A stretch of DNA of 64,000 nucleotides, taken from contig JAEUHH010000076.1 in assembly GCA_016795505.1 (NCBI GenBank), positions 39,556-103,555 on the forward strand, given 5' to 3'. The translations under genes and the position numbers were made by a program. The DNA is from Verrucomicrobiales bacterium (GTDB taxonomy: Bacteria > Verrucomicrobiota > Verrucomicrobiia > Verrucomicrobiales > DEV007). Below, in pieces: positions 17,727-25,288 of the stretch. The notes under the pieces were generated by a model. It was not told the DNA's origin. It saw only the letters and a program-made list of their open reading frames with translations, and searched no databases. Numbering within the stretch: position 1 is the first letter of the stretch; every line of letters begins with the position of its first letter.

Positions 17727-17864
17727 GAAAAAGGGAAAAGCGGGTCAGAGGGACGGCACTTTAGCCGCAAGGGTGGAATTTTCGAAATCCGAAGCTCGAA
17801 ATCCGAAACAATTTCGTCGTTCAAGCGGGGAACGACTTGAAACCTCCTAACTCAATAAAATCCC
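17727..17864. other. intergenic stretch with a small hairpin and 11-bp direct repeat
   Basis: Between hrpB and the L,D-transpeptidase gene. It contains an 11-bp direct repeat CGAAATCCGAA in two copies 3 bp apart (around 17785-17810) and a 6-bp stem TCGTTC / GAACGA with a 7-bp loop around 17818-17836. No T-run follows either, and no gene is seen. Confidence 0.4.
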
Positions 17865-18701
17865 TCAAGACCCCACCTCAGGCAGATCCCAGGCACCCCG
17901 CAACCGCTCGTATTCCGCCTGCGGCAACAACACGTAATGCGGCCGGGCGTCCGCCCGGAGCCAGCGGATCACATTTTCCAAATCGGAGCGCGCCATCACC
18001 GTGCAGCCGTGGGAGGTCCGGTCCGGACCGCGGCGGGTGTGAAAAAAAATCGCCGAGCCTCCTCCGGGCACGGGCTTTGGATCCATGTTGTGCCGGATCT
18101 CGATGAGCCAGTGGTAGGCGGCATCGCCCAGGCGCATGCGTTGCTTTTCGAACCACGGCGGCACTCCGGCAGCGGGATCGATGACGACATGGCGGTTGTA
18201 GAAGGGATTCTTCGGGTCATCGGGCCAGGCATCCCATCGCGTCACCTGCCGGTAGGGGTAAGCCGGGTCGCTGCCCGTGGGCAGGCCACCGTCGTAGCCG
18301 TAGATCTGGCCGATCGCAAAAAAGCCGGCCGGTGCCTTGCGATCGCCCTCGGCTTTGCGCCCCCCCTCGGGAACGGGCACCACGCCGCGGCCCCACGCGA
18401 GGCCTCCCTTGCCAAAAAGCACCTCGATGGGCCGATCGAACGAGGCGACCCATCCGCCATTGGCCCCCCGATGATACGGGTAAAGCCTGCCCCGTGTGCT
18501 GGACCACTGGGGCGCGATGCCCAGCAGAATCTGGCCGGCTTTGGGCACCGCAACCGGATCCCCGGCAGCCCGGCCGGCAGCCGTTGGGCCAAAAAGACCA
18601 ACCAGAACGAAGAGAGGGAGAAAGCGACCGGAGGAAATCACCGCCAAGAGTTCCACAGATCGCCCGAGGCGGCAAGGTGGGACAAAACCGGCGAATTTCA
18701 T
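17865..18701 (-). CDS. L,D-transpeptidase (YkuD) family protein
   Basis: A 278-residue exported protein with a hydrophobic N-terminal region (about residues 28-46, cleavage perhaps near AAG) and one L,D-transpeptidase catalytic domain. The catalytic motif is HTRRGPDRTSHGCTVM at 221-236, with His221, His231 and the nucleophile Cys233 in SHGC. Such enzymes form 3-3 cross-links in peptidoglycan or attach proteins to it; this subgroup resembles the ErfK/YbiS-like proteins called murein L,D-transpeptidase-related. The ATG at 18701 is chosen; an open frame continues upstream to 19439 but lies antisense to the glycosyltransferase gene. It is divergent from that gene with 39 bp between start codons. 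Confidence 0.85.
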   Translation of the reverse strand: MKFAGFVPPCRLGRSVELLAVISSGRFLPLFVLVGLFGPTAAGRAAGDPVAVPKAGQILLGIAPQWSSTRGRLYPYHRGANGGWVASFDRPIEVLFGKGGLAWGRGVVPVPEGGRKAEGDRKAPAGFFAIGQIYGYDGGLPTGSDPAYPYRQVTRWDAWPDDPKNPFYNRHVVIDPAAGVPPWFEKQRMRLGDAAYHWLIEIRHNMDPKPVPGGGSAIFFHTRRGPDRTSHGCTVMARSDLENVIRWLRADARPHYVLLPQAEYERLRGAWDLPEVGS

Positions 18702-18740
18702 CGATTGATCCGCTCCCTTGTTCCGTCTGAACGCTGTGTC

Positions 18741-21314
18741 ATGGTTTCCGCAGTGTCCGCCGCCCCCATCAACGCCCCGGCCGCCTGCCCCGTCCGCACG
18801 CGCTGGACGGTGTCGGGCAAGTTCTTCCGCGACGCGGAGACGGGCACCGCCGTGTTCGTGAAGGCCGTGACCTGGGGGCCATTTCCTCCCGGAGAGGATC
18901 CGAACCCGATCGCGGAACTCCGCCGGGTGCGCGACGAACTCGGAGCCAATGCCCTGCGGGTTTACGAGACGCCGGACCGCACCTTCCTCGATACCTGTGC
19001 CTCGCTCGGCCTCCGGGTTTTCATCGGCTTCGCCTGGGCTCAGCACGTCGATTTTCTCCACGACCGGAGACTGTTCCGGACCGAGCAGGAGCGCTTCCGC
19101 CATGAGGTATCCCAGCTTCGCGGCCACCCGGCCGTGGCGGGCTGGCTGGTCGCGAACGAGATCCCCGCGCCGCTGGTCCGCTGGATGGGTCCCCACCGGG
19201 TGAACCGGGCGCTGGAGGAACTCATCCGGGCGGGCCGCGAAGCCGATCCCGGCGCCTTGTTCGCCTACGCCAACTACCCGAGCACCGAATACCTGAGCCC
19301 GCGCGGCCAGGATTTCATCGCCTTCAATCTCTATCTGGAGGACCGCGAAGCCTACGCACGCTATCTGCGGCGGCTCCAGCATCAGGCGGGAAACCGGCCG
19401 CTGCTTGTGGCCGAAACCGGCCTCGACTCGGGAACCCACGGTGAATCGGCCCAGGCCGACGCCCTGGCATGGCAGATCGAAGAGGCCGCTCTGGCGGGAG
19501 CGTCAGGTGCGGTATTGTTTGCGTGGTCAGACCGCTGGTATCGGGGCGGTGAACGCGTGGAGGGCTGGCATTTCGGACTGACACGATCCGACGGCAGCGC
19601 CCGACCGGCATTGCATCGGGTGTCGGACGTCTGGCGAGATTGGCAGGGACCCGCGGATGCCCTCAAGAGCAAGTCCTTTCCGCGCCCGCGGATGTCGATC
19701 GTGGTGTGCACCTACCGCGGCGCGCGACTGTTGCGCCCCTGTCTGGAATCACTCCGCCGGCTGGACTACCCCGACCGGGAGACGATCGTGGTGAACGACG
19801 GCGGCGATGCGGACGTGGCAGCCGTGCTCGCCGACTTTCCCGAGGCGCGGGTCGTCAATCTCTCACCCCATGGCGGACTCAGCGCGGCCCGGAACGCCGG
19901 TGCACGCGCCGCCACGGGGGAGATCATCGTTTACACTGACGACGACTGCGAAGCCGATCCCGACTGGCTGATGTGGTTGGCTTATGCCTTCGAAACAGAC
20001 TGCCTGGCTGCCGCCGGGGGGCCGAACATACCGCCTCCACCTGCGGACCGGCTGCGCGCACTGGTCGCAGCCGCCCCGGGCGGACCAGCCCATGTGTTGA
20101 TCGATGACCTGACTGCGGAGCACTTGCCGGGGTGCAACCTGGCGGTGCGGCGCGAAGTCTCCGAAGCGGTCGGCGGCTTTGACGAGCGATTCTGGACCGC
20201 GGGCGACGACGTCGATTTCTGCTGGCGCCTGATCGCCGCCGGTCACCGCATCGGCTTTCATCCGGCCGCCATGGTCTGGCACCATCGTCGCTTCACGGTG
20301 AAGGCTTATCTCAAACAGCAACTCGGCTACGGCCGGGCCGAGGCGATGCTCATGCCGCTCTATCCGGGCCGGTTCGGACTGCGCGGCGGCGCCCGCTGGC
20401 GCGGAAGGATCTATCTGGAAGGCCCCGCCGCCTGGCTGGCGACGAGCGGCTCGCGCATCTATCATGGACTTCGGGGTCTGGCACCCTACCAGATGCTCTA
20501 CGGCAACGGCCCGTCCCACTCGGCCGCGGCTTTGCTACTGGACTGGACCTGGATGGCCACCGCATTTTTGCTGATCGCATTGGGCATGCTGTTCGCCATT
20601 CCCGTCACCGCCCTCGCCGGCGCGGCCATGGCGATCGCCAGCGTGGCGAGAGCATGGACTATCGCCGACCGGGCCGAAATCGCCACGCCCCATGCCAGCC
20701 GAATGGCCAGGGTCGGGATCGCCCTGCTCGCGCTGGCTCAAGGACCGATGCGGAGCGCGCGGCGGTCCCTCGGCCTGCTCCAACGGCGCGAGCCCGCCCC
20801 GGCGGACGCGCCGCTCCGGCCACCCGCGGTCTCCCGGCGGCCATCGCCCCGCTGGTCTTTTGGCGGCAGGCGGTTCGCCTTCTGGAGTGAGGAAGGCATC
20901 GACCGCGAGACCTGGCTGCATCGATTCGAATCCCGCTGTCAGTCACGGAACCTGCCCCTGAGTCCTCCGCCGGAAGACAGCGATGACGATGTCCGGATCG
21001 GCCCGTGGCATGGCTGGCTCTGCCGCGTGACGACGGTGACCGAATATCATGAGAAAGGCCGCACCCTCATCCGCGTCGGTGTGCGCTACAGCCCCACCCG
21101 CTCGCTGGCCTGGCTGGGCGGCTCAGCCCTGGCGATCCTTGGTCTCGCCGCCATCTATGCCTGGCTTGCCACCGCCGGATGGTCCGGACAGATCGCCACT
21201 TGGGCCGTACTGCTCGTCACCGCCGGCTTCCTCTCTCCGCGGCGCCCCGGCCTGCCCGCCATCGAAGGGGAAATCCAAGCCACCGCCCGGGATCTGGGCC
21301 TGAAGCCACTCTGA
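18741..21314 (+). CDS. glycoside hydrolase (clan GH-A like) fused to GT2 glycosyltransferase
   Basis: An 857-residue fusion. Residues about 20-300 form a TIM-barrel glycosidase of clan GH-A type (GH2/GH5-like): the Asn-Glu pair WLVANEIPAP places the likely acid/base at Glu140, and LLVAETGLDS the likely nucleophile at Glu225. Residues about 316-560 are a family 2 glycosyltransferase: MSIVVCTYRGARLL, the nucleotide-sugar site YTDDDCE near 398-404, and the acceptor/base motif AGDDVDFCWR near 487-496. C-terminal hydrophobic segments (about 605-645 and about 790-825) suggest a membrane anchor. The enzyme could make and trim an exopolysaccharide in one chain, in the way of GH-GT fusions for glucans, but the sugar is unknown. 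The start is the ATG at 18741; open frame further upstream overlaps the neighbouring gene. Confidence 0.85.
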   Translation: MVSAVSAAPINAPAACPVRTRWTVSGKFFRDAETGTAVFVKAVTWGPFPPGEDPNPIAELRRVRDELGANALRVYETPDRTFLDTCASLGLRVFIGFAWAQHVDFLHDRRLFRTEQERFRHEVSQLRGHPAVAGWLVANEIPAPLVRWMGPHRVNRALEELIRAGREADPGALFAYANYPSTEYLSPRGQDFIAFNLYLEDREAYARYLRRLQHQAGNRPLLVAETGLDSGTHGESAQADALAWQIEEAALAGASGAVLFAWSDRWYRGGERVEGWHFGLTRSDGSARPALHRVSDVWRDWQGPADALKSKSFPRPRMSIVVCTYRGARLLRPCLESLRRLDYPDRETIVVNDGGDADVAAVLADFPEARVVNLSPHGGLSAARNAGARAATGEIIVYTDDDCEADPDWLMWLAYAFETDCLAAAGGPNIPPPPADRLRALVAAAPGGPAHVLIDDLTAEHLPGCNLAVRREVSEAVGGFDERFWTAGDDVDFCWRLIAAGHRIGFHPAAMVWHHRRFTVKAYLKQQLGYGRAEAMLMPLYPGRFGLRGGARWRGRIYLEGPAAWLATSGSRIYHGLRGLAPYQMLYGNGPSHSAAALLLDWTWMATAFLLIALGMLFAIPVTALAGAAMAIASVARAWTIADRAEIATPHASRMARVGIALLALAQGPMRSARRSLGLLQRREPAPADAPLRPPAVSRRPSPRWSFGGRRFAFWSEEGIDRETWLHRFESRCQSRNLPLSPPPEDSDDDVRIGPWHGWLCRVTTVTEYHEKGRTLIRVGVRYSPTRSLAWLGGSALAILGLAAIYAWLATAGWSGQIATWAVLLVTAGFLSPRRPGLPAIEGEIQATARDLGLKPL

Positions 21315-21334
21315 AAGCGGATACCGATCCCGTT

Positions 21335-23335
21335 TCAGTCCACATACAGGAATTCATTGCTGCCCAGCAGCGCCTGGGTGTATTCCGCCCACGCCTCCGC
21401 GCCCGGCTGCTCTCCGAGATAAGCCCTCGCCAGAGCCCTTTCGCGATCGCTGGGGCCACGCTGGAAGAGGGTGGCGTAGGCCAGGTCGACCTTTCCGTCG
21501 CCGCCGGTCCCGGCTGACAGGCGCGTGCCCAGCGCCTCGGCCTGCTGACGGACAAACGGCCCATTCAACGTGAACAACAACTGGAGCGGCGTGGTCGTCT
21601 CCTGCCGCTTCGGGCTGTGATCCAGCGGTTCGGGAAAATCGTGCAGCCGCAGCATCTGATCCATCTCGCGGCGGTGAACCACGCCATAGACCGTCCGCCG
21701 CCGGTTGGTGCCATCCGCCAGATTGGTCGAGGCGCCGCCGATGGTCCGGTCCAACTGGCCCGTGACCGCCAGCATCCCGTCGCGCCAGGCCTCCACATCG
21801 AGCCGGCGGCGCAGCATACGAGCATAGTGGGCGTTGGCCGGATCTTTCGCCTCGGATTCCGGGGCGATCGAGCTTTGCTGCCAGGCGGCGGCATTGAGAA
21901 TCTCGCGGTGCAGCCACTTGATCGACCAGCCCTGGGCGATGAATCGCGCGGTCAGGTCGTCCAGCAACTCCGGATGCGTCGGTGCCTCTCCGAGGACGCC
22001 GAATTCGCTCGGCGTCTCCACCAGCCCTCGGCCGAAGTGATGCCGCCAGACCCGGTTCACGATGACCCGGGCCGACAGGGGCGCGCCTTCTTCGACGATG
22101 GCCTCGGCCAGTTCCAGCCGGCCGCTGCCTTTGACAAAGCGCCGCGGCTGACCATTCGCGGCAGGCAGGGCGGAGAGAAAGCCGCGCGGCACCGTCTCGC
22201 CGGTGACATTCGGGTCGCCCCGCATCTGCATCTCGAGGTCGCGGGTCTTGCCCGGCTGATACGCCAGCGTCGTGCCATGCTGACCGCCGCCCTTCGGCAC
22301 CACATAGAGCGCCGCATCCTGGACTCCGCCGGCCATCGGCACATCGTAGTGCGGCGTCGCCCGCTTGATCGTATCAATCTGGGCCGTCAATGCATCCAAC
22401 TGCGCCTTCAAATCCTCCGGAGCCGGCTTTTTCTTCTTCAGTTCCGCCTGCTGTGCCTCGATCTTCGCCACCTCGGCCTTGGCTTTGGCCACCGGAGCCC
22501 AGATCCGCTCATCGACGGTGGGCTTGTCGACTGCCTGGATCGAGGCAAAGACTCCCGCGATCGCATAGTAGTCGCGCGCCGTCACCGGATCGCTCTTGTG
22601 ATCGTGGCAGCGCGCGCAGGCCAGGGTGAGCCCGAGGAACGTGCGACCGACCGCGTCCACGCGCTCCTCCCACTCCTCGGCCACGGTGACCTTGATGATC
22701 TCCGGCGGCAGTTGCAGTTCCTTCCAATAGGTCGGCCCGAGCCCGAGGAAGCCCAGCGCCGCGTTGTCCTCCGGCCGGGCTCCTTCCATCAGGTCGGCGG
22801 CGAGTTGGCGTTTCACAAACACGTCGTAAGGCATGTCCTCGTTGAAAGCCCTCACCACCCAGTCACGATACAGCCAGGTGGCCGACTTCGTGCCCAGCCA
22901 TTCCTCCGGGATGTCGGCATAGCGCGCCAGATCCAACCAATGCCGCCCCCAGCGCTCGCCATAGTGGGGAGAGGCCAGCAACTCATCCACCGCCGCGCGC
23001 ACCGCAGCCGGTCGATCGCGCTCGGCCGCCGCGACAAAGGCCTCCACTGCCTCGGGTGAGGGCGGGAGGCCCACCAGATCGAACCAGAGCCGGCGCAACA
23101 GCGTGCGGGCATCGGCCGGCGGCGCGGGTTTCAGGCCCGCCCGATCCATCCCTGCGAGGAGAAACGCATCGATGCGACCCTGGCCCCACGCGGGATCGGA
23201 CACCGCAGGCAGTTCCCGTTCCCGCGGCGGGTCGAACGACCACGGCCGGACTTTCACAGCCTCGTCGGCAGCAAACACGGACGGAGCCACCAGGGCACCA
23301 ACTACGAGCGCAACAAAGCCGGAAACGCGATTCAT
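21335..23335 (-). CDS. DUF1549/DUF1553 (PSCyt2-PSD1) domain protein
   Basis: A 666-residue exported protein with a signal peptide (MNRVSGFVALVVGALVAPSVFA). The N-terminal DUF1549 part contains RIDAFLLAGMDRAGL, SPHYGERWGRHWLDLARYAD and the CARCHDHK motif, a CxxCH that could bind haem c. A Lys-rich coiled linker around residue 300 joins it to the C-terminal DUF1553 part (SARVIVNRVWRHHFGRGLVETPSEFG, abbreviated here: VNRVWRHHFGRGLV). These proteins abound in Planctomycetes and Verrucomicrobia and have no settled function. Two things differ from the usual case: there is no N-terminal PSCyt1 cytochrome domain, and no DUF1501 partner gene is adjacent. The start at 23335 is preferred to an ATG nine codons earlier because the signal peptide begins there. 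Confidence 0.88.
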   Translation of the reverse strand: MNRVSGFVALVVGALVAPSVFAADEAVKVRPWSFDPPRERELPAVSDPAWGQGRIDAFLLAGMDRAGLKPAPPADARTLLRRLWFDLVGLPPSPEAVEAFVAAAERDRPAAVRAAVDELLASPHYGERWGRHWLDLARYADIPEEWLGTKSATWLYRDWVVRAFNEDMPYDVFVKRQLAADLMEGARPEDNAALGFLGLGPTYWKELQLPPEIIKVTVAEEWEERVDAVGRTFLGLTLACARCHDHKSDPVTARDYYAIAGVFASIQAVDKPTVDERIWAPVAKAKAEVAKIEAQQAELKKKKPAPEDLKAQLDALTAQIDTIKRATPHYDVPMAGGVQDAALYVVPKGGGQHGTTLAYQPGKTRDLEMQMRGDPNVTGETVPRGFLSALPAANGQPRRFVKGSGRLELAEAIVEEGAPLSARVIVNRVWRHHFGRGLVETPSEFGVLGEAPTHPELLDDLTARFIAQGWSIKWLHREILNAAAWQQSSIAPESEAKDPANAHYARMLRRRLDVEAWRDGMLAVTGQLDRTIGGASTNLADGTNRRRTVYGVVHRREMDQMLRLHDFPEPLDHSPKRQETTTPLQLLFTLNGPFVRQQAEALGTRLSAGTGGDGKVDLAYATLFQRGPSDRERALARAYLGEQPGAEAWAEYTQALLGSNEFLYVD

Positions 23336-23476
23336 GACGCGCTCAGGGAACCGGAAATCCACCCGCTTGCCAAGACACGCGTCCGCGTCTCACCCCACGT
23401 GTGGCAGCCGGCCATTCCAGACAAATTCCCCAAGCCCGGAGTTGCGCGCGGGACGATTTCCGCCTGTCATCTCCCT

Positions 23477-24319
23477 GTGAACGCCCGACTCCGCCTCCCG
23501 ACCCTGCTTCTGCTCGCCGCGCTGCCCTCCCTCGCCTCGGCAGGGGAAATCGTGCCGATCGACTCCCTCGTGCCCGGCCGGCAGGCCACGGTGCGCTTCA
23601 CCACCTCGCCGCCGCAGTCGTCCGATCCCCTCCAGGTCCGTTACCGCCTCATGGCCGCAGAGACGCCGCCGGACTACGATGTCGCGAAGGAATCCTTCGA
23701 GATCCTGCTCCCCGCCACCTATCGCCCGGACCGGCCCCACGGCCTGTTCATCTGGATTCCCGCCGGCGACAGCCCTGCCATCCCGCCGGACTGGCAGGCA
23801 CTCCTCGCCCGGCACAACATCATCTACATCGGCGCCAACCAATCGGGCAACCGGCGCAATATCTTCGACCGCATCCGGCTGGCCATCGATGCCAATCACA
23901 ACACGCGGCAGCACCTCGCCATCGACGGCCGGCGCGTCTATGTCTCCGGCTTTTCCGGAGGCAGCCGGGTGGCCAGCATGCTGGGAGTCGCCTGGGGCGA
24001 AATGTTCAGCGGCACCATCTGCTGCATGGGGGTCAATTTCTACACCGACGTGACGGCTCCGGACGGCAAAGTCTACGGACTCAGCTATCTCCCCGACGAG
24101 ACCCTGCTCCCGCTGGTCAAAGCCAACTGCCGCTTCGCCCTCATCACGGGAGAGAAGGATTTCAACCTCGCCAACACCCGCGGCGCCTACGAGAATGGCT
24201 TCGTCAAAGAAGGCTTCCGCCACGTCGAGCTGCTGGAGATTCCCGCGCATGGCCATGCCGCCCCGCCGGCCGAGTGGCTGGAAAAGGCGATCCGGTTCCT
24301 CGACACGGGCAAGCGCTGA
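23477..24319 (+). CDS. exported alpha/beta-hydrolase, esterase-like
   Basis: A 280-residue protein with a signal peptide (MNARLRLPTLLLLAALPSLASA) and an alpha/beta-hydrolase fold. The nucleophile elbow is VSGFSGGSR with Ser160; the final His is probably in PAHGHAAPP near residue 262, and an acid residue in ITGEKDFN. Such proteins resemble the feruloyl/acetyl-ester or PHB-depolymerase-like esterases that act on polysaccharides. The start codon is GTG at 23477, chosen because it opens the signal peptide; upstream frame is open to 23399 but has no such signal. The kinase gene begins 10 bp downstream, so both are likely in one operon. Confidence 0.75.
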   Translation: MNARLRLPTLLLLAALPSLASAGEIVPIDSLVPGRQATVRFTTSPPQSSDPLQVRYRLMAAETPPDYDVAKESFEILLPATYRPDRPHGLFIWIPAGDSPAIPPDWQALLARHNIIYIGANQSGNRRNIFDRIRLAIDANHNTRQHLAIDGRRVYVSGFSGGSRVASMLGVAWGEMFSGTICCMGVNFYTDVTAPDGKVYGLSYLPDETLLPLVKANCRFALITGEKDFNLANTRGAYENGFVKEGFRHVELLEIPAHGHAAPPAEWLEKAIRFLDTGKR

Positions 24320-24329
24320 TTCCCCTCCC

Positions 24330-25235
24330 ATGCCAACGCCAGATCACACCCTCATCGCCGTCGACTGGGGCTCCACCAACCTGCGGGCGCGGCTGGTGTG
24401 CGACGGCCAACTGGTCGCCACCGCCTCCTCCGCCGACGGCATCCGCCACCGGAATGGCCGGGACTACGACGACATCCTCGCCGACCTGTGCGGCGCTTGG
24501 AAGGAGGCGCATCCCGAGGCCCGCGTGCTGATGAGCGGCATGATCGGCAGCCGGGAAGGCTGGCAGGAGGCGCCCTACGCCCCCGCTCCCGCCGGGGTGG
24601 CAGATCTCGCCGCGCGGCTGATCCGGGTGACAAGCCGACACTTTGGCCGCATCGAGATCGTCCCCGGCGTGCGCTGGGACGATCCCGACACCGGCCTGAC
24701 CGATGTGATGCGCGGCGAGGAAACCCAGATCGCCGGTCTCCTGCCTGACCTGCCCTCCGCGGGAGCGGTCGTCTGCCTGCCCGGCACCCACTCCAAATGG
24801 GTGCTCTGCCACGCCGGACGCATCGAGCGCTTCCGCACCTGGTTCACCGGCGAAGCATTCGACCTCCTCACCCGGGGCAGCCTCATCGCCGGCTCCGGCG
24901 CCCCGGCCGATCCGGCCTGCGGGGCTTTTGCGCGCGGGATCGATCTCTCCGCGACCGGCGGCGGCCTGCTGCACCATCTTTTCCTCGGCCGCACCGAGAT
25001 GCTCACCGGCCGCGTCGCCCCCGATGACCTGCGCAGCCTCATCTCCGGCGTCCTGATCGGACATGAGATTCGCGAAGCCGTCCCCTTCACCGGTGGACTA
25101 CCCATCTACCTGGCTGGAGACTCGCCCGCAGCCGTCGCCACCGCATCGGCCCTGCAGATCTTCGCCATCCCCCATCACGCCGTCCCCGGCGAATCCCAAC
25201 TTGCCGGTCTCCTCGCCATCGCCGGAGCGGGATGA
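24330..25235 (+). CDS. dgoK: 2-dehydro-3-deoxygalactonokinase
   Basis: A 301-residue sugar kinase. The N-terminal IAVDWGSTNLRARLV is the DgoK signature (ASKHA-type phosphate-1 motif), followed by MSGMIGSREGW and, in the middle, MRGEETQIAG and CLPGTHSKWV, all conserved in DgoK. It phosphorylates 2-dehydro-3-deoxy-D-galactonate with ATP in the De Ley-Doudoroff pathway of galactonate use; the cognate aldolase (DgoA) and dehydratase (DgoD) are not in the window. It starts at the ATG at 24330. It follows the esterase gene by 10 bp. Downstream lie a copy of the dispersed repeat and a convergent gene. Confidence 0.92.
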   Translation: MPTPDHTLIAVDWGSTNLRARLVCDGQLVATASSADGIRHRNGRDYDDILADLCGAWKEAHPEARVLMSGMIGSREGWQEAPYAPAPAGVADLAARLIRVTSRHFGRIEIVPGVRWDDPDTGLTDVMRGEETQIAGLLPDLPSAGAVVCLPGTHSKWVLCHAGRIERFRTWFTGEAFDLLTRGSLIAGSGAPADPACGAFARGIDLSATGGGLLHHLFLGRTEMLTGRVAPDDLRSLISGVLIGHEIREAVPFTGGLPIYLAGDSPAAVATASALQIFAIPHHAVPGESQLAGLLAIAGAG

Positions 25236-25237
25236 CG

Positions 25238-25281
25238 ATGCAACCCTGTTTGATCTCCGATCCTACCCTGTTTGATCGGAA
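25238..25281 (+). repeat. dispersed CCCTGTT repeat, two units
   Basis: Two cores, each CCCTGTTTGATC, lie 22 bp apart in the 53-bp gap between the convergent dgoK and SGNH hydrolase genes. Besides the cores, the units carry CGATC flanks. No T-run follows. Confidence 0.8.
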
Positions 25282-25288
25282 AGCCAGA

